From Flavobacteriaceae bacterium MAR_2009_75 (GTDB taxonomy: Bacteria; Bacteroidota; Bacteroidia; Flavobacteriales; Flavobacteriaceae): 64,000 nt of DNA. The notes beneath the pieces were generated by a model. The model saw nothing but the letters and a program-made list of their open reading frames with translations. It did no database searches and was not told the DNA's origin. The position numbers were made by a program, and so were the translations under genes. The stretch's first letter is position 1, and each line of letters starts with the position of its first letter. Below, in pieces: positions 34,932-44,620 of the stretch. The stretch is from the NCBI GenBank assembly GCA_002813285.1, contig PHTZ01000001.1, positions 1 to 64,000 of the forward strand. The letters run 5' to 3'.

Positions 34932-36044
34932 TTAATTATGGTGGAAAAGACTTGGTTCGAGATTTGGCATAAGCTTTAATGCATTTTTAAAATATACTTT
35001 CTTCAAGACTTCATCAGGTAAATCAAGACCATACATGGCCCAAAAAGCATGGTACTTTTTATAGTATGGGAAATATTCATCATCAGTTTCCAAAACTCTA
35101 AAATAGGTTGGGAATTCTTCGGGTTTCCAGCTGTCTTTACCAAATAAAATGCGGTCTTGATATTTAATAAAAAAAGCTCTGGCATTCTTTGGCTGTCGCC
35201 CAAGTTCAGCGATTACGGCCGCAATACCTACATTCATATTGGGTATGTCATTGAGGAGAGCGCCCAGTTTTTCTAAATTATTCGCGTACCAGCCCATGTG
35301 GGCATTAATAAAATTCGTTTTCGGATGTTTTTTAAACATTCGATGTTGTTCATCAATAATCTGCTCCCAAGGTGCAGGATCGGTGTCGGAACGCTTTCTT
35401 CGAGAATGTGTCTTTAGTTCAAGCCACCTTTCATTCTCCCCATTCATATCGTCCCAAAAAGATTTGGGGTCAGCGGAATGAATTAGAACAGGTATACCCA
35501 ACTCACCACATTTAGCCCAAATTGGATCTAATCTTTTATCATCAACAGCGACTCTGTTGCCATCAACATCAGTATAGCGAAGGCCTAAGCTCTTGAAAAT
35601 TTTCAGACCTTTAGCGCCGTTTTTTACGTCTTTTTCAAGCTGTGTGACAGCATTTGTCGTCCAATTGGGTTGCCCCACCCCCTCAAAGTCTATATTAGCA
35701 AAGACTACGAAACGATTAGGGAAACTTTCATTGATATTCTGTATTGAGTTTTTTAGACTTTCTCCCGAACCACCACTTAAGTTTACCATTACGGCTTCAT
35801 TAAGCATATCCATCTCGGCAACTAGCTGCGTCAGCTTATTCAATGACATATCGCGCTGGTGGCTATGTATATCGACAAACGGATATTTTGCTCTTTCTAC
35901 CTTATGCTCCGGAACCACCAAAGTCGATTTCGGATTGTATTCTTCGAAGCCCATATCCTGGCTATGCATTACGGCACAAGAAGTCGAAATAGACAAAATC
36001 AAAAATTTTAATGCATTGTTTTTTAACGATTTAAATCTACTCAT
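34932..36044 (-). CDS. Amidohydrolase-2 family hydrolase, exported
   Basis: A 370-residue TIM-barrel amidohydrolase with an N-terminal hydrophobic segment (about 12-24) and a possible lipid-attachment Cys (STSCAVM). Metal and active-site motifs in order are DIHSHQRD (His60, His62), VLIHSADP, NAHMGWYANN and RILFGKDSW (Asp). These match the Bacteroidota secreted amidohydrolases of unknown substrate. It overlaps the end of the mocA-like gene by 8 bp, so the two are cotranscribed; whether it shares the molybdenum-cofactor context is unclear. Confidence 0.85.
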   Translation of the reverse strand: MSRFKSLKNNALKFLILSISTSCAVMHSQDMGFEEYNPKSTLVVPEHKVERAKYPFVDIHSHQRDMSLNKLTQLVAEMDMLNEAVMVNLSGGSGESLKNSIQNINESFPNRFVVFANIDFEGVGQPNWTTNAVTQLEKDVKNGAKGLKIFKSLGLRYTDVDGNRVAVDDKRLDPIWAKCGELGIPVLIHSADPKSFWDDMNGENERWLELKTHSRRKRSDTDPAPWEQIIDEQHRMFKKHPKTNFINAHMGWYANNLEKLGALLNDIPNMNVGIAAVIAELGRQPKNARAFFIKYQDRILFGKDSWKPEEFPTYFRVLETDDEYFPYYKKYHAFWAMYGLDLPDEVLKKVYFKNALKLMPNLEPSLFHHN

Positions 36045-36645
36045 TTAATCTGTTGGTTAAGTTTATATAATCCACCTCGGTATCGATATCGGTTGCTTTT
36101 TTGCCCGGGTCTAATGAAAGAACTTCATGCCCAAATTGTTCAATAATCAACTTGGCACCATTGTCCTCACCCAAATCACATAAACTTTCAAAGAATTTTT
36201 TATCAAAAAGCGCTGGAACACCAGCTCGTTTTGAGTATGCGGTAGCAATAATGGAATATGAAGTGGTATAAAAAGATTCTATCAAAAGGTTTAAATAGGC
36301 AGAATCTATTAAGGGTTGGTCGGCAAGCATCACCAAAATACCATCAAAAGTTTCATGTTCTGTCAAATGCGTAACTCCTTTTGCGAGGGAGCTTCCTAAA
36401 CCGGCTTTCCAATCTTCATTTTCGACAATATCAACTTCCCACCTACCTATTTTATCTTTTATCAATTCCGAATTGGCCCCAAGTACAACTACAATTTTAT
36501 CAGACTGGCTATTTTTAGCTTGATCAATAGCATTTCCGATAAGATTAGTCTTACCCCAAGATAATAACTGTTTAGGTCTACCCATGCGAGACGACGAGCC
36601 GGCAGCCAAAATTAAAATGGCAATATTATTTGTATTATGCGACAT
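36037..36645 (-). CDS. MocA-like molybdenum cofactor cytidylyltransferase/nucleotidyltransferase
   Basis: A 202-residue NTP-transferase-fold protein. The signature LAAGSSSRMGRPKQLL is at about 15-30 and a later LADQPLIDSAYL carries the metal-binding Asp; KRAGVPALFDKKFF follows. This matches the MocA family that adds CMP to the molybdenum cofactor for xanthine-dehydrogenase-type hydroxylases. It shares one base with the XdhC gene, so the two are translationally coupled. No molybdenum hydroxylase is seen in this window. Confidence 0.87.
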   Translation of the reverse strand: MSHNTNNIAILILAAGSSSRMGRPKQLLSWGKTNLIGNAIDQAKNSQSDKIVVVLGANSELIKDKIGRWEVDIVENEDWKAGLGSSLAKGVTHLTEHETFDGILVMLADQPLIDSAYLNLLIESFYTTSYSIIATAYSKRAGVPALFDKKFFESLCDLGEDNGAKLIIEQFGHEVLSLDPGKKATDIDTEVDYINLTNRLNE

Positions 36646-37655
36646 TAGCTATGAATTCTTCCCGACTTGTTTTTGAGCATCATCGGTTCTTTATGCCGGG
36701 TGACCGAAAGTATTTCAGAAATTATGGATATTGCAATTTCCTGAGCAGTCTCAGCACCAATATTGAGTCCTGAAGGACCATAAATTATATCAAAAAAGGC
36801 ATCGGAAACTTCAGGGTAATGTTCTATGAATTCATCGAGAAGCTTTTCTCTTCTGCTGCTTGGGCCCAATAGACCTAAGTACGCGGGACTACTTTCTTTA
36901 ATTGCTAATAAATACTTTAAGTCACGCACATAACTATGTGTCATTAAGACAACTGCAGTTTGCTTATCAATTGATTTTAATGACAACATTTCAGGTTCTA
37001 CAGAAAGAAAATGTTCAGCTCCCGGAAAATCTTCAATAGTCTTTTCTTCAGATGCAGAGGCAACGATTGTTACTTCCCAACCCGCTAATGAAGCAAAAGA
37101 ACACAATTGTACCACGTCGTGTTCGGCACCAATTATCACCAATTTGAAACAAGGTACCATTTGCTGTTTGAACTTTTCTACATCTGAAGATTCAACGAAG
37201 TTCGGCCTAAAGGGGAATAGGTTTTGCCCCAGAACAAAACAAGAGCCCAAGTTTTCATCTTCACCATCATTTTTTAGAAATGATGAACGTACTTGAAATA
37301 GTTTACGGTTGCTCAAAACCTCTTTAAATTTCTTTATAAATCTGTCTTCTGGTTTAAACGGTTCGATAAGAATATAAAGAATACCTTCACAGCCTAAGCG
37401 GTATCTGCCATCGTAGGTCATCATTTTGGCTACATTACCTTCAAAAACACTCTGAGCCTGCCTCACGATTTCCTTTTCAACGCAGCCGCCGCTAACAGCA
37501 CCTACCATTTTACCGTCTTGCCGAATAAGCATTCTCACCCCTGGTCTGCGATACGATGAGCCGTCTAATGCAACCACAGTAGCTAAAACCGACTTGACGC
37601 CATCTTCTTTAGCTGTCAAATAGGCATTTATAATTTTTTTCAGTTCATGGGTCAT
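36645..37655 (-). CDS. XdhC/CoxI family molybdenum-hydroxylase maturation protein
   Basis: A 336-residue protein with an N-terminal XdhC/CoxI domain (SSYRRPGVRMLIRQDG, then VSGGCVEKEIVRQAQ at about 55-70) and a C-terminal Rossmann-like XdhC domain (KLVIIGAEHDVVQLC, TAVVLMTHSYVRDLKYL, YLGLLGPSSRREKLL). XdhC inserts sulfurated Mo cofactor into xanthine-dehydrogenase-like enzymes. The start is ATG 37655; a TTG two codons earlier begins the longer frame. It heads the XdhC-MocA-amidohydrolase unit. Confidence 0.9.
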   Translation of the reverse strand: MTHELKKIINAYLTAKEDGVKSVLATVVALDGSSYRRPGVRMLIRQDGKMVGAVSGGCVEKEIVRQAQSVFEGNVAKMMTYDGRYRLGCEGILYILIEPFKPEDRFIKKFKEVLSNRKLFQVRSSFLKNDGEDENLGSCFVLGQNLFPFRPNFVESSDVEKFKQQMVPCFKLVIIGAEHDVVQLCSFASLAGWEVTIVASASEEKTIEDFPGAEHFLSVEPEMLSLKSIDKQTAVVLMTHSYVRDLKYLLAIKESSPAYLGLLGPSSRREKLLDEFIEHYPEVSDAFFDIIYGPSGLNIGAETAQEIAISIISEILSVTRHKEPMMLKNKSGRIHS

Positions 37656-37923
37656 TGCCAAAAGTTACGGAAATAACTAATAATAGCTTCATGCTAAATG
37701 TATTTTAATAATATCTAATGAAACTATCTCTGCCGTCAAGTCACGTTATATACCTATACATCTAACTAGAATTAATATAACCAGTCATTTCATTCTCTAC
37801 TAATATTTCATAATCGATTATAAATTTTAACCGAATTAACAATGTTTAACATTAAGTTTTATATAACCTTATACTTTAAATCTGTTTTCCCCGTTGTGAA
37901 GGTTGAACCATAAAATTTAGAAA

Positions 37924-39015
37924 ATGAAATTTTCCTCCCAGTTAGTCCTACTTTTTTTATCGATACTTACTCTGGTTTCTTGTGGAAATGCAGATGATGA
38001 TGTGAATTTTGCCCTGAATACCGGTGACGGACTTGGTAAGGGTGAACCTGTAGATGAATGCCTTGACCTTGGCGAAATTGATTTAACATTATCGATTCAA
38101 GACGAATACACGACCGCACCCGGCAAAGTTTCTATCTTCTTCAAAGTTTCCGATAGTGAAGGAAACCCCGTTCCAGGATTAAGTGCCGATCAATTTACTA
38201 TTTATGAGCAAGGGCGAAATGATGAGTGTTTCAATACGATTTCTACTTCGGAGTCTAAGGCTCGTATATCTCCGAATTCACAAATATTCAGTAATAATAC
38301 CTTATTGGTACTTGACTTAAGTAATAGTGTATTAAGCACAAGTCTCGAAGAGCTTAAAACAGCAAGTTTGAGCTTTGTAAATAATGTGATGCCAGAAACG
38401 ACCCAAGAATCTTTTAAAATGGCAATTTATTATTTTGATGGTGAAGATGAATTACATGAGTTAAATGCCTTAACCGCCTCTAGAGAAGAGTTGACCGAAT
38501 CAATTCAGGGTATTACCGATGACATTAGCCAAGATGTATCTACTGATCTTTATGGCGCAGTTATCAAATCATCGGATATTGCTTCTAACTTATTGATCGA
38601 AAGCACTAAGGGAGAAAAAATTGGTGCTGCCTCAGTCGTGATATTTACAGATGGCACGGATCAAGCATCAAGATATACCCAAGAAGATGCCCAGAAAAAG
38701 GTTGATAATGCCGACCCTAACATTTCATATTTTACGATTGGGCTTGGGGCCGAGATAGACGAACAAGTTTTGACCGATCTAGGTAAGACTTCAAGTGTAT
38801 TTGCCGGTAATAAAGATGAACTTGAAGATACGTTCAACGATATATCAGATTTGGTATCACAACGTGCTAACAGTTTCTATCTTTTTGAATACTGTAGTCC
38901 GAAACGTGATGGAAGCGGTAACAACAACTTGGCCATTCAAGTTAAGAACGGTAGCCTGCAAGGTGCCGTGCAGACTAAATTTAGTGCCAATGGTTTCACG
39001 GGTGGCTGTGAGTAA
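37924..39015 (+). CDS. VWA-domain lipoprotein
   Basis: A 363-residue lipoprotein (signal ending LVSCGN). After an Ig-like beta region (about 45-110) comes a von Willebrand A domain (about 130-320). Its MIDAS has DLSNS (LLVLDLSNSV), a conserved Thr near STDLYGAV, and an IFTDGTDQASRY Asp. It likely binds a protein or metal-dependent ligand at the cell surface. It ends at a strong terminator (39043-39065). The C-terminus (QGAVQTKFSANGFTGGCE) carries a terminal Cys. Confidence 0.88.
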   Translation: MKFSSQLVLLFLSILTLVSCGNADDDVNFALNTGDGLGKGEPVDECLDLGEIDLTLSIQDEYTTAPGKVSIFFKVSDSEGNPVPGLSADQFTIYEQGRNDECFNTISTSESKARISPNSQIFSNNTLLVLDLSNSVLSTSLEELKTASLSFVNNVMPETTQESFKMAIYYFDGEDELHELNALTASREELTESIQGITDDISQDVSTDLYGAVIKSSDIASNLLIESTKGEKIGAASVVIFTDGTDQASRYTQEDAQKKVDNADPNISYFTIGLGAEIDEQVLTDLGKTSSVFAGNKDELEDTFNDISDLVSQRANSFYLFEYCSPKRDGSGNNNLAIQVKNGSLQGAVQTKFSANGFTGGCE

Positions 39016-39042
39016 TTGATTGAATTAAGTGCAATAGCTATT

Positions 39043-39065
39043 AAAGTGCCCATTTTGGGCACTTT
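39043..39065 (+). terminator. Rho-independent terminator after the VWA gene
   Basis: A perfect 10-bp stem (AAAGTGCCCA / TGGGCACTTT) with a 3-base loop, followed by a run of T, 28 bp past the stop codon. Confidence 0.92.
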
Positions 39066-39240
39066 TTTTTATATATACATATAGATAGTTTAATGTTTCA
39101 TTTTCAATGTTTTATATGGTTAAAGCCCATCATTTCTTTAATAGAACGATAGGGTCTTATGAGGTTCTTAACATCTGAAACGACTTGTCATGCGTATTTT
39201 ATCAAGAATCATAACCATATTAAATATTAAAATTTACAAA

Positions 39241-40068
39241 ATGAAGAAATCAATTATCTTAAGTGCACTTTCCATAGCCTTTTTGGCTTCTTGTGTTTCA
39301 AAGAAAAAGTATACCGCTTTAGAAACAAATCTTTCAGAAACCCAAAGTGCCTTAACTAAGACTCAAGTAGAAAAAGAAGAGTTGGAAGGTAAAATGGAAA
39401 AAATCGAAGCTAGAGTTACAGAATACAATGAAAAAATAAGCTCTTTGAAAGAGGTTAACGATAGCCAATATACAAGTGTTGACGATGTTGCTGTAATGAG
39501 CAACAACACAAAAGAGAAAATGAGAGCTACCTTGTCTAAGGTCGATGCCGATAAATTGGCTGGCGCTCAAACTCTACAAGATTCAATGAACTTGGCTATC
39601 TCTTATAACCTTAAGCAGTCAATTTCCGATGAGGAGGATGATATCGATATTAATATCGAGAAGACTGTCGTTATGATCAATATCTCTGATAAATTACTTT
39701 TTAACAGCGGTAGCTATAGAGTAAGTAGCAAAGCTGATAAAATCTTAAGCAAACTTGCCGAAGTAATCAATTCTGAGCCAAGCATGGAAGTTATGGTAGA
39801 AGGTCACACCGATTCTAGAAGTATTAATACGGCTATGTTTCGTAACAACTGGGATTTAAGTGTTAAAAGAGCTACCTCTGTAGTAGATATTCTTCAGAAT
39901 AAATATAACGTTGATCCAGCTAAGCTAATTGCAGCTGGCAGAAGCAGTTACATGCCTTTAGTTGAAAACGATTCAAAAGACAATATGGCGAAAAATCGCC
40001 GTACTAGAATTGTAATTATTCCAAATTTGGATAAATTCTTTGCGCTTTTAGACGCAGAAACCTTATAA
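39241..40068 (+). CDS. OmpA family lipoprotein
   Basis: A 275-residue lipoprotein (signal MKKSIILSALSIAFLASC, lipobox Cys18). A coiled coil covers about 28-90, then a C-terminal OmpA-like peptidoglycan-binding domain covers about 140-260, with VMVEGHTDSRSIN, NNWDLSVKRATSV and NRRTRIVIIPN. It should tether the outer membrane to peptidoglycan. The start is ATG 39241; an upstream ATG at 39190 adds 17 residues before the signal peptide. A terminator follows at 40111-40136. Confidence 0.92.
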   Translation: MKKSIILSALSIAFLASCVSKKKYTALETNLSETQSALTKTQVEKEELEGKMEKIEARVTEYNEKISSLKEVNDSQYTSVDDVAVMSNNTKEKMRATLSKVDADKLAGAQTLQDSMNLAISYNLKQSISDEEDDIDINIEKTVVMINISDKLLFNSGSYRVSSKADKILSKLAEVINSEPSMEVMVEGHTDSRSINTAMFRNNWDLSVKRATSVVDILQNKYNVDPAKLIAAGRSSYMPLVENDSKDNMAKNRRTRIVIIPNLDKFFALLDAETL

Positions 40069-40110
40069 TTGCACTATCAGGAGTTTGGTACCTGGTTAAT
40101 AATCTGAAAA

Positions 40111-40136
40111 AAGGGAGAACTTTAGAGTTCTCCCTT
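40111..40136 (+). terminator. Rho-independent terminator after the OmpA gene
   Basis: AAGGGAGAACT pairs with AGTTCTCCCTT across a 4-base loop, followed by TCTTTTTT. Confidence 0.9.
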
Positions 40137-40287
40137 TCTTTTTTCTGCAGTTCATCGAAAATGCAGTACCAGCGGTAGGGATTGTTCTCAATAATTTGTT
40201 TCTTATAATAAGAACGCCCTAATTCTTATTCTTGAAAAACCTACATCCTAAAAAGAAAAGCTATGCTTAATCTTAAAATTTGTTATT

Positions 40288-40455
40288 ATGGATGTACTGA
40301 ACACTATTATTGAAAACAGTTCGCTAAACGGCATGCCCAAGTGGTATCAGGCACTAACCCTGAGTTTATTTATTTTTATAGCTTCCATTGTGATGACCAC
40401 TTATTATTTTTTGGTCACCAATGGATCTGACATGATTATACGATTTTCGTGCTAG
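40288..40455 (+). CDS. Small single-pass membrane protein, hypothetical
   Basis: A 55-residue ORF (MDVLNTIIENSSLNGMPKWY at the start) with one strong hydrophobic segment (about 22-44, rich in Leu, Ile, Phe), ending MIIRFSC. It lies between the OmpA terminator and the convergent M14 peptidase gene. Codon use and the amphipathic-then-hydrophobic layout look like a real small membrane protein, but no family or partner is recognised. Confidence 0.45.
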   Translation: MDVLNTIIENSSLNGMPKWYQALTLSLFIFIASIVMTTYYFLVTNGSDMIIRFSC

Positions 40456-40474
40456 ATGAAACTACATCTGCTTC

Positions 40475-41941
40475 TTAACGGTAAATCATGGCATTCTTTA
40501 CATCGCTTATCTTATCTTTTGAAAGGTCGATGAGGAAACCGTTTACCACAGCATAGGAAATCTTTCCATTTTTTTCTAATATGAATGTTGGGTTTACCCC
40601 TACCTCAATATTAAAATCAGGTAATTCGAATTTTTCAGAAACGACATGAAACGCCATAGGAGACGAAAGTTTGTCTTTAGGTATATTACGTACACGAACA
40701 TACGTATAGCCCGATTTGAGCAATGACAATGGATCAAGGCTATTGAGAGCCGCAAAATCATTCACTGTCATTGGGTACACTTTACCCGCCATAATTGTAT
40801 AACCGGTTGCATCAAGTGTATCGTAACCATAATACGTAGATAGATCTCCGACATCTAAAATTCTGCTGCTATACCAGAAATCTTTATGTTTTTCTTTATC
40901 TACTTCAAGACGGTTTGCACCCACGTCTATTTTATAGGTCTTCCCTAAAAGTTCGTAAGAAGCATTTGCGACTTTTAAATCAAAGAGTTTTCGGTCATTC
41001 TCAGGTATGCTTTCATATTTTTCAAGAGATATATCTTTGTATGATCCGTCGGCAATTGTATAAATTGCTGAGAGGATCGAAACATAATTCAATTTTCGTA
41101 TTTCCTGTTTCTCAACATCCTGAGAATATCCGCCAGATTCAATTAAGATAGCACTGGTACCCCACTTTTGAATGTTATCACCAAAAGCTCTGGGTTCAAA
41201 ATCATCATTATACTTACCCACTTGCCCCGGAGCATATTTTTGAATGATATCGTTCATAAATGCAATAACCTTCATTGCATTGGCACGAACCTCATTTATA
41301 TCTTTCTCATAGTTGTACGCCGGCGCCAAATATGAAATAGTTGCAGGCTTATCGGTACGTTCTGCATTATAATAAGTGCTTTGATCATGAAGATTGAACC
41401 CAAAATCGGCATCAAGACTATCACGAACCCTTTTTAGAGTCTGACCCTCAGGAGATTGCAGACGAAGGGCATCGCGATTGATATCTATACCCAAACGATT
41501 TCTTCGCTGAAAAACTTCGGCGCCGTCAGGGTTGAGCATGGGCAGAAAGTGCAAAGTACAGTTTTGAAAAATCTCTTTTTTTTCATTCTCGAAATCATCA
41601 CTGGCCAAAAAATTAAAAATATCAAAGATGGCCTGCGTTGCAGTTGGTTCATCACCATGCATTTGAGACCAGAGAAAGACCGATGTTTCCCCACTCCCTA
41701 TACTAATCAGAGACAAATCACGACCTTCTATCGATTCACCGACCTTGACTACCGTAAACTTATCATTTTGACGGCAATTTTCTATAAGTGGCTTTAACTG
41801 TGCATGTTTAATTCTACGTTTAGTAAGTTTAGGTTCTTTATATTTTTCGTAGGTTTCATAAAGTGTAGAAGTGATGTCGCTATTTTGGGCGTTACAAATA
41901 GATATAGTAAATAGGAGAGCTAGGCTAATTTTTATATTCAT
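40475..41941 (-). CDS. M14 family zinc carboxypeptidase, exported
   Basis: A 488-residue protein with a signal peptide (cleavage after CNAQ) and a peptidase_M14 domain (about 40-300). Zinc ligands are His95 and Glu98 (QMHGDEPT), and a third His in FGFNLHDQSTYY. A substrate Arg lies in LGIDINRDAL, and the catalytic Glu in SAILIESGGYSQ. A C-terminal beta domain follows. It is the last gene of an operon that also holds an amidase and a 3D-domain protein, so a cell-wall-peptide or secreted-protein role is likely. Confidence 0.9.
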   Translation of the reverse strand: MNIKISLALLFTISICNAQNSDITSTLYETYEKYKEPKLTKRRIKHAQLKPLIENCRQNDKFTVVKVGESIEGRDLSLISIGSGETSVFLWSQMHGDEPTATQAIFDIFNFLASDDFENEKKEIFQNCTLHFLPMLNPDGAEVFQRRNRLGIDINRDALRLQSPEGQTLKRVRDSLDADFGFNLHDQSTYYNAERTDKPATISYLAPAYNYEKDINEVRANAMKVIAFMNDIIQKYAPGQVGKYNDDFEPRAFGDNIQKWGTSAILIESGGYSQDVEKQEIRKLNYVSILSAIYTIADGSYKDISLEKYESIPENDRKLFDLKVANASYELLGKTYKIDVGANRLEVDKEKHKDFWYSSRILDVGDLSTYYGYDTLDATGYTIMAGKVYPMTVNDFAALNSLDPLSLLKSGYTYVRVRNIPKDKLSSPMAFHVVSEKFELPDFNIEVGVNPTFILEKNGKISYAVVNGFLIDLSKDKISDVKNAMIYR

Positions 41942-41953
41942 TGAACTATTGAA

Positions 41954-42610
41954 TTAATTTGGTATGGGTTTAAAATTAAGATTTTTGGTCGCTTTTCTTA
42001 TCTTTTGCATAAAATCACTACCGGGATCGGTCTTCTGCGTGCGATAGCCATCATCTTTTTCTAACCAAAGCGGGTTGTCTTCAAAATTAGTATACTCATA
42101 ATGCCCTATAAGATAATCGATATCATATTTATCAGATAGATATTTTACCAACCAAATATTCGATTCAAGTTGTGCATCTGTTAGAGGGGTATCATCTGTG
42201 CCTCCCACATTTTCAATGCCTAATGCTGTGTGATTTAAGCCTATGACATGCCTGCCCATAAGGTGTTCGGGCATGAGGCGAAAAATAGTCCCGTCTTGAT
42301 CAATCAAGAAATGGGTAGAAACGTTCAAACCACTCACCCCTTTAATATCAGGGCGCCAATTGGGCAATGTAGACTTTTCAAAAGCTTTAAACGAGTCCTC
42401 TAAGGTCGGAATGGCCGTCCAGTGTATTACGATCATTTTGGGGTCGATGATGGGCTCTTCCTTTTCTATGCCGTATCTCTCACTCATATACTCAGAGGTC
42501 AATTGAATTCTAGCTTCGTCAAATACAATCGGTTTATCTATAATAGTTTTAGAACTAGTGCAAGAAATGAGAGTAAGACACAATATGAGTTGAACGATAA
42601 ATATCTTCAT
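41954..42610 (-). CDS. N-acetylmuramoyl-L-alanine amidase (Amidase_2), lipoprotein
   Basis: A 218-residue lipoprotein (LTLISCTSSK). The amidase_2/PGRP fold shows zinc His in MIVIHWTAIPT, the central THFLIDQDGTIFRLMP, then ALGIENVGG, and the late His and Lys-Thr-Asp in IGHYEY and RTQKTDPGSDFM. It should cleave the bond between MurNAc and the stem peptide in the periplasm. It lies 12 bp before the M14 peptidase gene and 1 bp after the 3D-domain gene. Confidence 0.92.
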   Translation of the reverse strand: MKIFIVQLILCLTLISCTSSKTIIDKPIVFDEARIQLTSEYMSERYGIEKEEPIIDPKMIVIHWTAIPTLEDSFKAFEKSTLPNWRPDIKGVSGLNVSTHFLIDQDGTIFRLMPEHLMGRHVIGLNHTALGIENVGGTDDTPLTDAQLESNIWLVKYLSDKYDIDYLIGHYEYTNFEDNPLWLEKDDGYRTQKTDPGSDFMQKIRKATKNLNFKPIPN

Positions 42611-42611
42611 G

Positions 42612-43028
42612 TTATTTGCCGTTTGTAACAGAGTCTTTTTTGACCCGATAATATATTTTAACCTTTTTTCTACCCCACTCTCGGGCTTTTTCTACGTTTA
42701 GACCCATATAAATATCAATTTTATTTCGCCAGCGGTAGTGCATTTTATCTTTGACCAAATAGATACCATCAAGACCTTCAATTTTCACTTGGGTATTGCG
42801 CTCAATACCTAATCGCATCAAATCTCTAGAAACAGCAATCGCCTTTAACTCTGGAGACAAAGTATCTCCCCATGCCGCTATACTAGGTTGACCATCGGTT
42901 TGAGCAACCGTAGAATTATAAGCTGATGCGGTTACTATTTTTTCTTTCCAAATATAATCACGATCCGTGGTACTACAACTCAAGTTAAGTATCGAAACCA
43001 GCAGAAATACTGACCATATTCGGTTCAT
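42612..43028 (-). CDS. 3D (Asp-Asp-Asp) domain lipoprotein
   Basis: A 138-residue lipoprotein (ILNLSCST). Residues about 35-128 match the 3D domain of MltA/YocH-type proteins: TASAYNSTVAQTDGQPSIAAWGD, IAVSRDLM, GLDGIYLVKDKM, and a DIYMGLNVEKAREWG end in which the signature Asp residues appear. The domain is linked to peptidoglycan hydrolysis or binding. It sits between the cytochrome/FG-GAP gene (3-bp gap) and the amidase gene (1-bp gap), an unmistakable operon. Confidence 0.82.
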   Translation of the reverse strand: MNRIWSVFLLVSILNLSCSTTDRDYIWKEKIVTASAYNSTVAQTDGQPSIAAWGDTLSPELKAIAVSRDLMRLGIERNTQVKIEGLDGIYLVKDKMHYRWRNKIDIYMGLNVEKAREWGRKKVKIYYRVKKDSVTNGK

Positions 43029-43031
43029 AAT

Positions 43032-44576
43032 CTAATTTATAAGATTCTCCAGTAGCAAGATATCTAAATTTTCATTATTCCATCTCTCTTGTAATTCTTT
43101 AGGTGTGGGGCTATAATCGTAAGTTAAGGTGCTCAAAATTATATCTTCATCCCCATCTGAGTCTATATCACCAGAATCCATTAAAAACCATTTACCGGCG
43201 TTAGGTTCAGAAAGGACATGGCTGGTAAATTTAAAGTCGCTTGACCCATTATTTTCCAAATACACGAATGTTTCATCAGTGTGATTCTCGTAATCGGGGA
43301 ATGTTGACAGTAATGCTATATCGATATCGCCATCTTGATCAAAATCTTTGGCACTAATACGTGTACAACCGTGCATTTGATAAAAAAAAGATTCATCAAA
43401 ATTATTGGCCCCATCATTCAAATGAATACGCATACCATGATAGGGCTTCATAACGTAGGTTTCATCTGCATTATCACCATGTGCCGTAATTAAGTCTAAA
43501 TTGCCATCGTTATCAAAGTCAACAATTTCAAACCAGCTACTGCCATAATGAGGAGGAAAACTTAATACCTTTCTCGAGAAAAACTTCGTATCCTCTCCTT
43601 GAAATAAAATAACCACACCTTCATTCCCTTGAGAACTAAGCGAAATAATATCATCAAGTCCATCATTATTCATGTCGGCTGCAACACTTTTTACAAAGCC
43701 TGGTTGTTTTATAAGTACCGTTTCTATAAAGTGGCCTTTTTCATTTTTTTTCCAAAAAGCAAGTTTCCCTTGTAAATCTCCAAATTCACTTATGACCAAT
43801 TCATTTTTTCCATCATTATTAAAATCATGAATCAAAGTATGAACAGGACGGTGTAATTTTTGAGGCAACGATTTAACAATTTGCCCCTCCTTTATTCCTA
43901 AATTTCCAGCGGGTATTTCCGAAGGAAGCATAAACCCAATGGTAGTAAGGTAAGCTGTATCTCCTATTTGTGTATAATCAGTAATTGTGCTCCCCGCTCT
44001 TAGAACTTTTTCTGAAAGTCCATTTTTAAAATTATATTCCAATAATTGACCTCTTAAGGTTCCGGCATAAATGCTATTTCTTTCGGAGTTGAATTTTAAA
44101 TAACTAAAACTACTTCCGTTTGAACTATCTAAGGCAATCGCTCTTTCCTTAAATTGCGATAGCCTATTTAAGTCTTTAGGCGGCACTTCAACTAATTTAT
44201 TTGGAGCGTTATTAATGATATATTCTTTTAACAACGCCCAATCCTCTAAACTAATAATAGGACTTGTTGGATAAATACCAGTTTGTAAAACCGCCCCCTG
44301 CTCGACTAATGATAAATCTTCATATGGATTGTTGGTTGAATCTCGAACCCCCATTCTTGCCGCCATTTCAGGCAGTACCTTATCTTGCCAAAGATTTTTA
44401 GGCAAAGCCTCGATACTTGGTAGTGCATGACAACTAGCACAATGGGTTTTGTACAAGGTCAGCTGTTTTTCCTCTTTTGAACTAGTACAACTAAGAATAA
44501 TAAAGAAAGGTAACCATTTTAAATGCGAGCCATTAAACAATTTAATCTGTTTTAAAAACTTTATATTGTTATACAT
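43032..44576 (-). CDS. FG-GAP/VCBS beta-propeller lipoprotein with N-terminal heme c motif
   Basis: A 514-residue lipoprotein (lipobox Cys30 in IILSCTSSK). A single heme-c motif CASCH at 46-50 opens a short cytochrome-like domain (about 40-130). A seven-bladed FG-GAP/VCBS-like propeller follows, with repeated Asp-rich calcium loops such as DFNNDGKNELVI, DMNNDGLDDIIS, DFDNDGNLDLIT and DFDQDGDIDIAL. The combination suggests a surface electron-transfer or sensing protein. It is followed within 3 bp by the 3D-domain gene and preceded 44 bp away by the 2-hydroxyacid dehydrogenase gene. Confidence 0.85.
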   Translation of the reverse strand: MYNNIKFLKQIKLFNGSHLKWLPFFIILSCTSSKEEKQLTLYKTHCASCHALPSIEALPKNLWQDKVLPEMAARMGVRDSTNNPYEDLSLVEQGAVLQTGIYPTSPIISLEDWALLKEYIINNAPNKLVEVPPKDLNRLSQFKERAIALDSSNGSSFSYLKFNSERNSIYAGTLRGQLLEYNFKNGLSEKVLRAGSTITDYTQIGDTAYLTTIGFMLPSEIPAGNLGIKEGQIVKSLPQKLHRPVHTLIHDFNNDGKNELVISEFGDLQGKLAFWKKNEKGHFIETVLIKQPGFVKSVAADMNNDGLDDIISLSSQGNEGVVILFQGEDTKFFSRKVLSFPPHYGSSWFEIVDFDNDGNLDLITAHGDNADETYVMKPYHGMRIHLNDGANNFDESFFYQMHGCTRISAKDFDQDGDIDIALLSTFPDYENHTDETFVYLENNGSSDFKFTSHVLSEPNAGKWFLMDSGDIDSDGDEDIILSTLTYDYSPTPKELQERWNNENLDILLLENLIN

Positions 44577-44620
44577 AGCTGGTAAATTCGAATTGAATTA
44601 AGAAAAGTAAGAAATGAGGT

